A DNA stretch of 64,000 nt from contig NZ_LT629751.1 of the NCBI RefSeq assembly GCF_900104805.1, forward strand, positions 1,531,001-1,595,000, in the 5' to 3' direction. Below, one piece after another: positions 39,817 through 48,872 of this stretch; positions within the stretch are counted from its first letter, which is position 1, and the number at the start of each line of letters is the position of its first letter. A program made the translations under genes and the position numbers. This DNA is from Pseudomonas oryzae (lineage in GTDB: Bacteria > Pseudomonadota > Gammaproteobacteria > Pseudomonadales > Pseudomonadaceae). The notes beneath the pieces were generated by a model. It ran no database searches. It was not told the DNA's origin and saw only the letters and a program-made list of their open reading frames with translations.

Positions 39817-40566
39817 ATGACCAACAACAACAAGCGCATTGCACTGGTAACTGGCGGCATGGGTGGTATCGGCACGGCTATCAGCCAGCGCCTGTACCGG
39901 GACGGTTTCATCGTGGTGGTCGGCTGCAGCACCCAATCCACGCGCAAGGACAGCTGGCTGGAGCAGCAGCGCCAGGAAGGCTACGAGTTCCACAGCATGG
40001 CCTGCGACATCACCGACTGGGACGACGTGGTGCGCGCCTTCGCCGATGTCCGCGAGGAGATCGGCGAGGTCGACGTGCTGGTCAACAACGCCGGCATCAC
40101 CCGCGACACCACGTTCAAGAAAATGACCCCGCAGGACTGGAGCGCGGTGATTTCCACCAACCTCAACGGCCTGTTCAACACCACCAAGCAGGTCATCGAT
40201 CCGATGCTCGCGCAGGGCTGGGGCCGCGTCATCAATATCTCCTCTGTGAATGGCCAGCGTGGCCAGTTCGGTCAGACCAACTATTCGGCCGCCAAGGCCG
40301 GCATCCATGGTTTCACCATGGCGCTGGCCCGCGAAGTTGCCGGCAAGGGCATCACCGTCAACACCATCTCCCCCGGCTACATCCGCACCGAGATGACCGC
40401 GGCGATCCGTGAAGACGTACTGGAGAAGATCATTTCCGGCATTCCGGTCGGCCGCATGGGCCAGCCGGAGGAAATCGCCTCCATGGTCTCCTGGCTGGCC
40501 TCCAACGAGGGCGCCTACGCCACCGGCGCCGACTTCTCGGTCAACGGCGGCCTGAACATGGCCTGA
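39817..40566 (+). CDS. phaB: Acetoacetyl-CoA reductase PhaB
   Basis: A 249-residue short-chain dehydrogenase that reduces acetoacetyl-CoA to (R)-3-hydroxybutyryl-CoA with NADPH. The cofactor motif is TGGMGGIG, NNAGITRD follows, and the catalytic Ser/Tyr/Lys lie in INISSVNGQ and NYSAAKAG. The sequence is close to PhaB of PHB producers rather than to FabG. It supplies monomer for the synthases downstream; phaA begins 86 bases later. Confidence 0.95.
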   Translation: MTNNNKRIALVTGGMGGIGTAISQRLYRDGFIVVVGCSTQSTRKDSWLEQQRQEGYEFHSMACDITDWDDVVRAFADVREEIGEVDVLVNNAGITRDTTFKKMTPQDWSAVISTNLNGLFNTTKQVIDPMLAQGWGRVINISSVNGQRGQFGQTNYSAAKAGIHGFTMALAREVAGKGITVNTISPGYIRTEMTAAIREDVLEKIISGIPVGRMGQPEEIASMVSWLASNEGAYATGADFSVNGGLNMA

Positions 40567-40652
40567 CCGGGCCCTGATCGCTCCTTCGCGACCGTCCGGC
40601 CCACTCCGCCGGGCGGCCGCCTCTTCCCAGTCTTTCCAGCAGAGGTTTGTCC

Positions 40653-41831
40653 ATGAACGATGTCGTCATTGTCGCCGCCACCCGTACCGCCATCGGCTCC
40701 TTCCAGGGTGCCCTGAGCGGCATCTCCGCCCCCGACCTCGGCGCCGCCGTGATCCGCCAGGTGCTCGAGCAGAGCGGCGTCCAGCCGCAGGATATCGACG
40801 AGGTGATCCTCGGCCAGGTGCTCACCGCAGGCTCCGGGCAGAACCCCGCCCGCCAGGCCGCGATCAAGGCCGGCCTGCCCCACGAGGTGCCGGCGCTGAC
40901 CCTCAACAAGGTCTGCGGCTCCGGCCTCAAGGCCGTGCAACTGGCCGTGCAGGCCATCCGCTGCGGCGACGCCGAGCTGATCATCGCCGGCGGCCAGGAG
41001 AACATGAGCCTGTCGCCCTACGTGCTGCCCAAGGCGCGCACCGGCCTGCGCATGGGCCACGCCCAGCTGCAGGACAGCATGATCCAGGACGGCCTGTGGG
41101 ATGCCTTCAACGACTACCACATGGGCATCACCGCCGAGAATCTGGCCAAGCGCTTCGAGATCACTCGCGAGGAGCAGGACGCCTTCGCCGCCGCCTCCCA
41201 GCAGAAGGCCGCCGCGGCCATCGAGGCCGGCACCTTCAAGGACGAGATCACCCCGATCCTGATCCCGCAGCGCAAGGGCGATCCTCTGGTGTTCGCCACC
41301 GACGAGCAGCCGCGCGGCGACACCACCTACGACAGCCTGGCCAAGCTCAAGCCGGCGTTCAGCAAGGACGGCAGCGTCACCGCCGGCAACGCTTCCAGCA
41401 TCAACGACGGCGCCGCCGTGGTGCTGCTGGCCAGCGCGAAGAAGGCCGCCGAGCTGGGCCTGCCGGTACTGGCCAAGGTCAAGGCCTACGCCAGCTCCGG
41501 CGTCGACCCGGCGATCATGGGCATCGGCCCGGTGTCGGCCACCCGCCTGTGCCTGGAGAAGGCCGGCTGGAGCCTCGCCGACCTCGATCGCGTCGAAGCC
41601 AACGAGGCCTTCGCCGTGCAGGCGCTGAGCGTCAACAAGGAGCTGGGCTGGGATACCAGCAAGGTCAACGTCAACGGCGGCGCCATCGCCCTCGGCCACC
41701 CGATCGGCGCCTCCGGCTGCCGCATCCTGGTCACCCTGCTGCACGAACTGCAGCGCAGCAACCTGAGCAAGGGCCTGACCACCCTGTGCATCGGCGGCGG
41801 CCAGGGCGTGGCCCTGGCAATCGAACGCTGA
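40653..41831 (+). CDS. phaA: Acetyl-CoA acetyltransferase (beta-ketothiolase) PhaA
   Basis: A 392-residue thiolase that condenses two acetyl-CoA into acetoacetyl-CoA. The acylated Cys88 lies in [11 protein letters not shown], the His in [14 protein letters not shown] and the second Cys in [11 protein letters not shown] 40653 has AGAGG seven bases upstream; a TTG two codons earlier is unlikely. It sits between phaB and phaC1, with a large hairpin after it. Confidence 0.95.
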   Translation: MNDVVIVAATRTAIGSFQGALSGISAPDLGAAVIRQVLEQSGVQPQDIDEVILGQVLTAGSGQNPARQAAIKAGLPHEVPALTLNKVCGSGLKAVQLAVQAIRCGDAELIIAGGQENMSLSPYVLPKARTGLRMGHAQLQDSMIQDGLWDAFNDYHMGITAENLAKRFEITREEQDAFAAASQQKAAAAIEAGTFKDEITPILIPQRKGDPLVFATDEQPRGDTTYDSLAKLKPAFSKDGSVTAGNASSINDGAAVVLLASAKKAAELGLPVLAKVKAYASSGVDPAIMGIGPVSATRLCLEKAGWSLADLDRVEANEAFAVQALSVNKELGWDTSKVNVNGGAIALGHPIGASGCRILVTLLHELQRSNLSKGLTTLCIGGGQGVALAIER

Positions 41832-41840
41832 TATGGTCTG

Positions 41841-41874
41841 AACGCCCCCTGCATCGCAACGATGCGGGGGCGTT
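41841..41874 (+). terminator. Strong hairpin between phaA and phaC1
   Basis: AACGCCCCCTGCATCG and CGATGCGGGGGCGTT pair almost completely around CAA, with one bulged T. There is no T-run, so it may be an attenuator or message stabiliser rather than a full terminator; it lies ten bases after the phaA stop. Confidence 0.6.
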
Positions 41875-41916
41875 GCCAGTCGGATACCAGCAGCCTCTTG
41901 ATAGCGGATACCTGTG

Positions 41917-43623
41917 ATGGACAACTCACCGCCCTTCTCGGCCTTCTTCTCGGCCAACCTGCCCTTCGTCGCCCGTGCCGCTCTCGAACAGCTGCGCATC
42001 TGGGTTCGTCACAATCCTTGGTTCCAGGGCAAGAACACCGATAGCTGGTTCCAGGTCGACGGCGCCGTCCTCGACCGTCTGCAGGCGGAATACGGTGGCG
42101 AGTGGGCCCAGCTCGGCATGCAGATGCTGACCCAGCAGCCGTTCGCCTTCACCGACCCGCGCTTTGCCGGCAGCGCCTGGAGCCAGCCGATGTTCGGCTC
42201 GCTGGCCGCGCTGTACCTGCTCAACTCGCGCTTCCTGATGCGCCTGATCGACGAGCTGCCGATCGAGTCCGGCAAGATGCGGCAGCGCCTGGTGTTCCTG
42301 GTCGAGCAACTGATCGCCGCCGGCGCGCCGAGCAACTACCTGAACAGCAACCCGGAAGCCCTCGAGCGGGCGGTGCAGACCGGCGGAGCCAGCCTGTTCA
42401 GCGGCCTGCTGCACCTGGCCAGCGACCTCAAGGAAGGCAAGCTGCGCCAGTGCGACAGCGGCGCCTTCGAGGTGGGTGTCAACCTGGCCAACACGCCCGG
42501 CCAGGTGGTCTACCAGAATCCGATCTTCCAGCTGATCCAGTACACGCCGCAGAGCGACACCCAGTACCAGCGCCCGCTGCTGATCGTGCCGCCGGCGATC
42601 AACAAGTTCTACATCCTCGACCTGCAGCCGGAGAGCTCGCTGGTGCGCTACGCCCTGGAACAGGGCCATCCGGTGTTCCTGGTGTCCTGGCGCAACGCCG
42701 ACGAGAGCATCGCCACCGCGACCTGGGACGACTACGTCGAGCAGGGCATCCTCGAGGCGATCAGGATCACCCAGGCGATCAGCGGCCAGGAGCAGCTCAA
42801 CCTGCTCGGCTACTGCGTCGGCGGTACCCTGCTGGCCTGCGGCCTCGGCGTGCTGGCCGCGCGCGGGCAGCAGCCGGCGGCGAGCCTGACCCTGCTGGTC
42901 ACCCTGCTCGACTTCGAGGACACCGGGGTACTCAACGTGTTCGTCGACGAGGAAATCGTCCGCTACCGCGAGCGCACCATCGGCGGCGAAGGCGGCAACT
43001 TCGGCCTGTTCCGCGGCGAGGACATGGGCAACACCTTTTCCCTGCTGCGCCCCAACGAGCTGTGGTGGAACTACGGCGTCGAGAAGTACCTGAAGGGCCA
43101 GAAGCCGCGCTCGCTGGACCTCTTGTACTGGAACAACGACCACACCCACCTGCCCGGCCCGATGTACTGCTGGTACATGCGCCATTCCTACCTGCAGAAC
43201 GACCTGAAGAGCGGCCGCCTGCAGCTGTGCGGTGAAACCCTCGACCTGTCCAGGCTGGACATGCCGGCCTACCTGGTCGGCACCCGCGAGGACCACATCG
43301 TACCGTGGCGCGGCGCCTTCGCGAGTACCCGCCTGCTCAAGGGGCCGACCCGCTTCGTCCTCGGCGCCTCCGGGCACATCGCCGGAGTCATCAACCCGCC
43401 GGCGAAGAAGAAGCGCAGCTACTGGACCAGCGAGGCGCTGCCGGCCGATCCGGACCAGTGGTTCGCGGGGGCCAGCGAGCATCCCGGCAGCTGGTGGGGC
43501 GACTGGAGCGAGTGGCTGGCGAAGACCGCCGGCGAGCGCGTGCCGGCAATCACCAGCCTGGGCTCGAGCGACTTCCCTGTACTCGAGGCCGCCCCCGGCA
43601 GCTACGTCCTGCAACGCGACTGA
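41917..43623 (+). CDS. phaC1: Class I poly(3-hydroxyalkanoate) synthase, first copy
   Basis: A 568-residue polymerase that joins hydroxyacyl-CoA units, mainly (R)-3-hydroxybutyryl-CoA for class I. The lipase-like box is GYCVGG with Cys300, the Asp is in GTREDHIVPW and the His in GASGHIAGV. The N-terminal MDNSPPFSAFFSANLPF is shared with the second copy. ATG 41917 was chosen over the adjacent GTG 41914. It follows phaB and phaA, giving a complete PHB route, unlike the medium-chain phaC1ZC2D operon usual in pseudomonads. Confidence 0.94.
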   Translation: MDNSPPFSAFFSANLPFVARAALEQLRIWVRHNPWFQGKNTDSWFQVDGAVLDRLQAEYGGEWAQLGMQMLTQQPFAFTDPRFAGSAWSQPMFGSLAALYLLNSRFLMRLIDELPIESGKMRQRLVFLVEQLIAAGAPSNYLNSNPEALERAVQTGGASLFSGLLHLASDLKEGKLRQCDSGAFEVGVNLANTPGQVVYQNPIFQLIQYTPQSDTQYQRPLLIVPPAINKFYILDLQPESSLVRYALEQGHPVFLVSWRNADESIATATWDDYVEQGILEAIRITQAISGQEQLNLLGYCVGGTLLACGLGVLAARGQQPAASLTLLVTLLDFEDTGVLNVFVDEEIVRYRERTIGGEGGNFGLFRGEDMGNTFSLLRPNELWWNYGVEKYLKGQKPRSLDLLYWNNDHTHLPGPMYCWYMRHSYLQNDLKSGRLQLCGETLDLSRLDMPAYLVGTREDHIVPWRGAFASTRLLKGPTRFVLGASGHIAGVINPPAKKKRSYWTSEALPADPDQWFAGASEHPGSWWGDWSEWLAKTAGERVPAITSLGSSDFPVLEAAPGSYVLQRD

Positions 43624-43630
43624 CCGCCGC

Positions 43631-43661
43631 CTGCCCGGCCCGCGCCCAGCGGGCCGGGCAG
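43631..43661 (+). terminator. Hairpin after phaC1
   Basis: CTGCCCGGCCCGC and GCGGGCCGGGCAG are perfect 13-base arms around GCCCA, seven bases after the phaC1 stop. There is no T-run; termination may be partial. Confidence 0.65.
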
Positions 43662-44013
43662 CGCCTCGCCCCATCCCCGCCCATCCCGCCCTTTCCTTCG
43701 CGCCTTCTGCCGCCCTGCTCCTGAGCGCGGCCCGCGCAACCATCTCCCGCCCCCACGCCCGACGCGCTCGCCACTGGCCGGCGGTTTTTCTCTGAACGTC
43801 TACCGGTGCGAAACTGCGCGATTCGCCGACAGCACTGTCATGCAATGAGAAACGCCTGTCGCTGGATGATAAGCATGTGCACCCGGCACCCCCTAGATTG
43901 CCTGCCTGCCAGGGCACCGCGCGACATCGCGGCGCACTGGGCCACTGCCGTTGGCCGCGAGGCGAATGCAGAGCCCAGTGGCAGAACATGCCTTTCAGAT
44001 GCGGGTAAAAACA
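43662..44013. other. Interval between the two PHA synthase genes
   Basis: This 352-base stretch holds no credible gene. It has pyrimidine-rich sequence (to about 43790) and a region with GGCACCCCCTAGATTGCC that superficially resembles a sigma-54 promoter but has the wrong spacing. A separate promoter for the second synthase is possible. Confidence 0.5.
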
Positions 44014-45720
44014 ATGAACAACGCACCGCCCTTCTCGGCCTTCTTCTCGGCCAACCTGCCTTTCGTCGTCCGTGCCGCCCTGGAGCCGCTGCGCTTCTGG
44101 GTACGCCAGAATCCCTGGTTCCAGGGGCAGGACACCGACGCCTGGTTCGCAGTCGACAGCGAGGCGCTCAACGCCTTGCAGAGCGAATACAACGGCGAAT
44201 GGGCCCGGCTCGGCATGCAGATGCTGACCCAGCAGCCGTTCGCCTTCAGCGACGCGCGCTTTGCCGGCAATGCCTGGAACCAGCCGCTGTTCGGTGCGCT
44301 GGCCGCGCTCTACCTGCTCAACTCGCGCTTCCTGATGCGCCTGATCGACCTGCTGCCGATCGACTCGGCCAGGCTGCGCAAGCGCCTGGCGTTCCTGGTC
44401 GAGCAACTGGTCGCCGCCGGCGCGCCGAGCAACTACCTGGGCAGCAACCCGGAAGCTCTCGAGCGGGCGGTGCAGACCGGCGGAGCCAGCCTGTTCAGCG
44501 GCCTGCTGCACCTGGCCAGCGACCTCAAGGAAGGCAAGCTGCGCCAGTGCGACAGCGCGGCCTTCGAGGTGGGCGTCAACCTGGCCAACACCCCCGGCCA
44601 GGTGGTCTACCAGAACCCGCTGTTCCAGCTGATCCAGTACGCGCCGCAGAGCGAAACCCAGTACCAGCGCCCGCTGCTGCTGGTGCCGCCGGCGATCAAC
44701 AAGTTCTACATCCTCGACCTGCAGCCGGAGAGCTCGCTGGTGCGCCATGCCCTCGAGCAGGGCCATCCGGTGTACCTGATGTCCTGGCGCAACGTCGATC
44801 AGGACATGGCCACCACCACCTGGGACGACTACGTCGAACAGGGCATCCTCGAGGCGATCCGCGTCACCCAGGCGATCAGCGGCGAGCAGCAGCTGAACAT
44901 GCTCGGCTACTGCGTCGGCGGCACCCTGCTGGCCTGTGGCCTCGGCGTACTGGCCGCGCGCGGAAAGAAGCCGGCCGCCAGCCTGACCCTGCTGGTCACC
45001 CTGCTCGACTTCGCCGACACCGGGCTGCTCAGCGTGTTCATCGACGAACAGATCGTCCGCTACCGCGAGCGCACCATCGGCGGCGAAGGCGGCAAGTACG
45101 GCCTGTTCCGCGGCGAGGAGATGGGCAACACCTTCTCCCTGCTGCGGCCCAACGAGCTGTGGTGGAACTACGGCGTCGAGAAGTACCTCAAGGGCCAGAA
45201 GCCGCGCGCGCTGGACCTGTTGTATTGGAACAACGACCACACCCACCTGCCCGGCGCCATGTACTGCTGGTACCTGCGCCACACCTACCTGCAGAACGAG
45301 CTGAAGAGCGGCACCCTCGAGGTCTGCGGCGAAATCCTCGACCTCGGCCGGCTCGACATGCCGACCTACTTGGTCGGCGCCCGCGAGGACCACATCGTGC
45401 CGTGGCGCAGTGCCTTCACCAGCGGCCGCCTGCTCAAGGGACCAAGCCGCTTCGTGCTCGGCGCCTCCGGGCACATCGCCGGCATCATCAATCCTGCTTC
45501 AAAGAACAAGCGCAGCTACTGGACCAGCGAGACGCCGGCGACCGATCCCGAGCAGTGGCTGGCAAGCGCCACCGAGCAGCCCGGCAGCTGGTGGGTCGAC
45601 TGGAGCAACTGGCTGGGCCAGCACGCCGGCAAGCGCGGCAAGCCGGCGGCCAGCCTCGGTTCGGCCGACTATCCGCCGCTCGAAGCCGCCCCCGGCCACT
45701 ACGTGCTGGAGCGCGGCTGA
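44014..45720 (+). CDS. phaC2: Class I poly(3-hydroxyalkanoate) synthase, second copy
   Basis: A 568-residue paralogue of the first synthase with the same length, the same catalytic Cys300 (GYCVGG), the Asp in GAREDHIVPW and the His in GASGHIAGI. Long stretches are identical, for example LYLLNSRFLMRLID and FYILDLQPESSLVR. ATG 44014 matches the first copy's start; an ATG at 43999 would add five residues. The two genes clearly arose by tandem duplication and have since diverged, mostly at the C-terminus. Both appear intact. Confidence 0.93.
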   Translation: MNNAPPFSAFFSANLPFVVRAALEPLRFWVRQNPWFQGQDTDAWFAVDSEALNALQSEYNGEWARLGMQMLTQQPFAFSDARFAGNAWNQPLFGALAALYLLNSRFLMRLIDLLPIDSARLRKRLAFLVEQLVAAGAPSNYLGSNPEALERAVQTGGASLFSGLLHLASDLKEGKLRQCDSAAFEVGVNLANTPGQVVYQNPLFQLIQYAPQSETQYQRPLLLVPPAINKFYILDLQPESSLVRHALEQGHPVYLMSWRNVDQDMATTTWDDYVEQGILEAIRVTQAISGEQQLNMLGYCVGGTLLACGLGVLAARGKKPAASLTLLVTLLDFADTGLLSVFIDEQIVRYRERTIGGEGGKYGLFRGEEMGNTFSLLRPNELWWNYGVEKYLKGQKPRALDLLYWNNDHTHLPGAMYCWYLRHTYLQNELKSGTLEVCGEILDLGRLDMPTYLVGAREDHIVPWRSAFTSGRLLKGPSRFVLGASGHIAGIINPASKNKRSYWTSETPATDPEQWLASATEQPGSWWVDWSNWLGQHAGKRGKPAASLGSADYPPLEAAPGHYVLERG

Positions 45721-45730
45721 TCGCGGCAGC

Positions 45731-45753
45731 CCGGCCCGCCTGGTGCGGGCCGG
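45731..45753 (+). terminator. Hairpin after phaC2
   Basis: CCGGCCCGC and GCGGGCCGG pair around CTGGT, ten bases after the phaC2 stop, without a T-run. Confidence 0.55.
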
Positions 45754-45784
45754 AATCTGCGATCCACGACAGGAGAGCTTTCCC

Positions 45785-46618
45785 ATGCGCTACGTGCATT
45801 TCCTCCACCAGGGCCGCCCCACCCTGGGTGTGCGCCGCGGCGAAGCCGTGCAGATCCTCGGCGAGGAACCACTGGAGTCGCTGTTGGCGCGCGGCGTCGA
45901 CCTGCTGGAATACGCCAGCGCTTCCACGGGCCCGCTGGTGCGGGTAGCCGAGGACGCCTGGCTGCCGCTGATGCGACAACCGCCGAAGATCGTCTGCGTC
46001 GGCCTCAACTATGCCGACCACACCCGCGAGACCGACTTCGCCCAGCCGGACTACCCCACCTTCTTCGCCCGCTTCGCCTCCAGCCTCACCGCGCACAACC
46101 GGCCGCTGGTGCGCCCGCGCCTGTCCGACTCGCTCGACTACGAGGGCGAGATGGCCGTGGTGCTGAAGAGCGGCGGCCGGCACATCCGCCGGGAGGACGC
46201 CCTGCAGCATGTCGCCGGCTATGCGCTGTTCAACGAGGCCTCGGTGCGCGACTACCAGTTCAGGTCGACGCAGTGGACGGTGGGCAAGAACTTCGACGCC
46301 ACCGGCGCCTTCGGCCCGGAGCTGGTCACCGCCGACGAGCTGCCGGAAGGCGGCAAGGGCCTGCACATCGAGACGCGCCTGAACGGCGAGGTGGTGCAGG
46401 CGGCCAATACCCGCGACATGCTCTTCGACGTCGCCACCCTGATCGCCACGCTCAGCGAGGCTATGACCCTGCAGGCCGGCGACGTGATCGTCAGCGGCAC
46501 ACCGGCCGGCGTCGGCTTCGCCCGCGAGCCCCGGCTGTACCTCAAGGCCGGCGACCGGGTCGAGGTGCACATCGAGGGCATCGGCACGCTGAGCAACCCG
46601 GTGGTCGACGAGGCCTGA
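45785..46618 (+). CDS. Fumarylacetoacetate hydrolase-family protein
   Basis: A 277-residue enzyme of the FAH superfamily, which contains hydrolases, decarboxylases and isomerases acting on 2-oxo acids. KIVCVGLNYADHTRET, the metal-binding DYEGEMAVVL with Glu residues, and IVSGTPAGVGFAREP are the family's conserved blocks. GGAGAG precedes ATG 45785. It follows phaC2 by 64 bases. The substrate is not evident, and a link to PHA metabolism is only positional. Confidence 0.88.
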   Translation: MRYVHFLHQGRPTLGVRRGEAVQILGEEPLESLLARGVDLLEYASASTGPLVRVAEDAWLPLMRQPPKIVCVGLNYADHTRETDFAQPDYPTFFARFASSLTAHNRPLVRPRLSDSLDYEGEMAVVLKSGGRHIRREDALQHVAGYALFNEASVRDYQFRSTQWTVGKNFDATGAFGPELVTADELPEGGKGLHIETRLNGEVVQAANTRDMLFDVATLIATLSEAMTLQAGDVIVSGTPAGVGFAREPRLYLKAGDRVEVHIEGIGTLSNPVVDEA

Positions 46619-46628
46619 GCCCCGCGGC

Positions 46629-47297
46629 TCAGACCAGACGCAGGTAGCGCAGGAACCACTCGCCCGCCAGTTCGGCGACCACCAGCAGCTTGCCCGGCTC
46701 CTCGAACAGGTGGGTGGCGCCGGGCACCACCTCCAGGCGCTTGATGCCGGTCAGCCGGGTCAGGCTGTCGCGGTTGAGGGCGAGCACCTCATCGTCCTCG
46801 CCGCCGACGATCAGCAGGGTCGGTGCGCGCACATGCTCCAGCGCATCGCCGGCCAGGTCGCTGCGCCCGCCACGCGACACCACCGCGGCCACCGCATGCT
46901 GGCGCTGCGCCGCGCAGATCAGCGCCGCTGCGGCGCCGGTGCTGGCGCCGAACAGACCGACGATCAGCTCCTGCAGGCGCTCGTCCTGCTGCAGCCAGTC
47001 GACCACCCCGGCCAGGCGGCGGGCAAGCAGAGGGATGTCGAAGCGGAACTCGCGGGTGATCTCGTCCACCTGCTGCTCCTCCATGGTCAGCAGGTCGAGC
47101 AGCAGGGTGCCCAGGCCGAGGTCATTGAAGTAGCGCGCCACCTGCTGGTTGCGCGGACTGAAGCGGCTGCTGCCACTGCCGTGGGCGAATACCACCAGGC
47201 CCTCGGCGCCCTCCGGCAGGGCCAGATCGCCATGCACGTCGGCATCGTCGAGATTGAGGATCAGGCTGCGCTGCGGCGGCATTTTCGGAGCGATCAT
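46629..47297 (-). CDS. Alpha/beta hydrolase, dienelactone-hydrolase-like
   Basis: A 222-residue alpha/beta hydrolase. VVFAHGSGSSRFSPRNQ forms the oxyanion region, the nucleophile is Ser in LFGASTGAA, the Asp is probably in IVGGEDDEVL and the His in GATHLFEEPG. Relatives are found alone or fused to phosphoribosyltransferase domains. GGGGGAG lies nine bases before the ATG. The gene is convergent with the FAH-family gene (ten-base gap) and divergent from the CBS-domain gene. Confidence 0.82.
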   Translation of the reverse strand: MIAPKMPPQRSLILNLDDADVHGDLALPEGAEGLVVFAHGSGSSRFSPRNQQVARYFNDLGLGTLLLDLLTMEEQQVDEITREFRFDIPLLARRLAGVVDWLQQDERLQELIVGLFGASTGAAAALICAAQRQHAVAAVVSRGGRSDLAGDALEHVRAPTLLIVGGEDDEVLALNRDSLTRLTGIKRLEVVPGATHLFEEPGKLLVVAELAGEWFLRYLRLV

Positions 47298-47503
47298 GGC
47301 GGCATCTCCCCCTATCGTCTCCTCTCAGCTTAGCTCGCGTCGCGACCGGCGGCGGCCGTGCGTCTGACGACCGACGCCGCCGGCATGTCCTGCGGGTCTA
47401 GAATCAGCAGATGTCTCCCTGCTCATCCGGAGGATGAGGCGTCGGTCCTGCGGCCCGCGTATCCCGGAACTGCCTGCGCAGCCGCTCAGCGAGGAGCATG
47501 CAG

Positions 47504-47992
47504 ATGAACGTCAGCGAAGTGATGCACACGCCGGTCCAGTGCTGTCACCCCGGCGACAGCCTGGAAATGGCGGCGCAGATGATGGCGCAGAACGATTGCG
47601 GCGCAATTGCCGTGGTCGACGAAACCAACCATGCGATCGGCATCGTCACCGACCGCGATATCGCCCTGGTGGCCGCCCAGCGGCACCAGCCCCTGTGGGA
47701 ACTCAAGGCCGGCGAACTGTCCGGCCAGCACGACCTCTATACCTGCCACGACGACACCGACGTGCACGAGGCGCTGCACATGATGGCGGACAAGAAGGTG
47801 CGCCGCCTGCCGGTGATCGGAGCCGACGGCGAGCTGCACGGCATGGTCGCCATGTCGGACATTCTCCACCGCCTGAGCATGAGCGGCGTCACCGCGCGCA
47901 ACGCCCCCGAGGACTGGCGGGAAGCCCTGGAAGCCTTCAACCACATCACCTCGCCCAGCCTGCCGATGGTCATGCCCGACATGGGCATGTGA
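47504..47992 (+). CDS. CBS-domain protein
   Basis: A 162-residue protein made of a tandem CBS pair (about residues 1-60 and 70-130), with VSEVMHTPVQCCHPGDSLEM, GIVTDRDIAL and the second repeat's VRRLPVIGADGELHGMVAMS. Such stand-alone pairs bind adenosine nucleotides and act as energy or redox sensors. ATG 47504 was preferred to ATG 47498 because GAGGAG then lies seven bases upstream. A bidirectional hairpin follows. Confidence 0.87.
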   Translation: MNVSEVMHTPVQCCHPGDSLEMAAQMMAQNDCGAIAVVDETNHAIGIVTDRDIALVAAQRHQPLWELKAGELSGQHDLYTCHDDTDVHEALHMMADKKVRRLPVIGADGELHGMVAMSDILHRLSMSGVTARNAPEDWREALEAFNHITSPSLPMVMPDMGM

Positions 47993-47999
47993 CCGCGCC

Positions 48000-48027
48000 C
48001 CGGCGGCCCGCGCTCACGGGCCGCCGG
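48000..48027. terminator. Bidirectional hairpin between convergent genes
   Basis: CCGGCGGCCCG and CGGGCCGCCGG are perfect 11-base arms around CGCTCA, lying in the 40-base gap between the CBS gene and the hydrogenase-gamma-like gene. Position suggests it ends both transcripts. Confidence 0.7.
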
Positions 48028-48032
48028 AGGCT

Positions 48033-48872
48033 TCAGCAGACCTCGTGCGCACCCGGCGTACCGCGTCCGTTGCCGGCGGCGAGCAGCTCCAGGTAGTTGT
48101 CGTAGCGATAGGTCGGTCCGTCGACGCAGGCATAGCTGTCGGCGATATAGCAGTGCCCGCAGAGTCCCACCGCGCAGTGCATGCGCCGCTCCACCGACAG
48201 CCACAGGCTGTCCGCCGTCACGCCACGCGCGAGGCAGCCCTGGGCGATGGCGTGCATGAATGCCTCCGGCCCGCAGCAGAGCACCGCCTGCGGCAGCTCC
48301 TCGGCGAACAGGCGGTCGAGCTGCGCCAGGGGCGAGCCACGCAGTTCCGCCGGGCCGCCCTGGTCGAGCGTCTCGATCAGCGGCAGCGCCTGCCGCCAGC
48401 GCACCCGCTCGCGGCCGAGCACCTGCGCCTCGGCGCTGCGCGCGCCATAGAGCACACGCAGGTGCGGCGACGCCGGATGGCGCAGGGCCTCCTCGATCAA
48501 CCCGGCCAGCGGCGCCAGGCCGCAACCGCCGGCCACCACCAGCACCCGCCGCGAACCGAGGAACAGCGGCCAGCCCTTGCCATAGGGGCCGCGATAGCCC
48601 AGCAGGGCGCCGGGCTGCAGTTCGAACAGGCGCGCGGTCAGCTTGCCGGTGCGCCGCACCAGCGCGGTGAACTCGCCGGCGCCGTTCGGCGGGCTGACAT
48701 AGGTGAACGGCGCCTCGCCCTGGCCGGGGATGCCGAGCATGAAGAACTGCCCGGGAATCACCACCCGGTCGCCGGCCTGGGGCTGGTCGATGCGCAGGGT
48801 CAGGTTACGCGAGTCCAGGCCGTCGTCGTAGCAATCCACCAGGCGCAGCACGCGCGGAGTCAGCTCGAGCAT
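48033..48872 (-). CDS. Hydrogenase/sulfhydrogenase gamma-like FAD/NAD(P)-binding subunit
   Basis: A 279-residue ferredoxin-reductase-type protein. FMLGIPGQGEAPFTYVSPPN is the FAD region, VLVVAGGCGLAPLAGLIEEA the NAD(P) site, and the end VERRMHCAVGLCGHCYIADS carries the 2Fe-2S cysteines typical of dihydroorotate dehydrogenase K/hydrogenase gamma subunits. The gene overlaps the beta-like gene by 13 bases. It probably passes electrons between NAD(P)H and the formate dehydrogenase-like enzyme. Confidence 0.86.
   Translation of the reverse strand: MLELTPRVLRLVDCYDDGLDSRNLTLRIDQPQAGDRVVIPGQFFMLGIPGQGEAPFTYVSPPNGAGEFTALVRRTGKLTARLFELQPGALLGYRGPYGKGWPLFLGSRRVLVVAGGCGLAPLAGLIEEALRHPASPHLRVLYGARSAEAQVLGRERVRWRQALPLIETLDQGGPAELRGSPLAQLDRLFAEELPQAVLCCGPEAFMHAIAQGCLARGVTADSLWLSVERRMHCAVGLCGHCYIADSYACVDGPTYRYDNYLELLAAGNGRGTPGAHEVC

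Noticed and set aside
43895-43915. Sigma-54-like promoter GGCAC...TTGCC before phaC2
   Set aside because: The spacing between the GG and GC elements is three bases too long for sigma-54 and the first base of the -24 box is wrong.
41926-45474. A 1182-codon open frame on the minus strand across both phaC genes
   Set aside because: It is the antisense of two clearly coding synthase genes in GC-rich DNA, has Ala/Val/Gln/His-rich low-information sequence, and no ribosome site or family resemblance.
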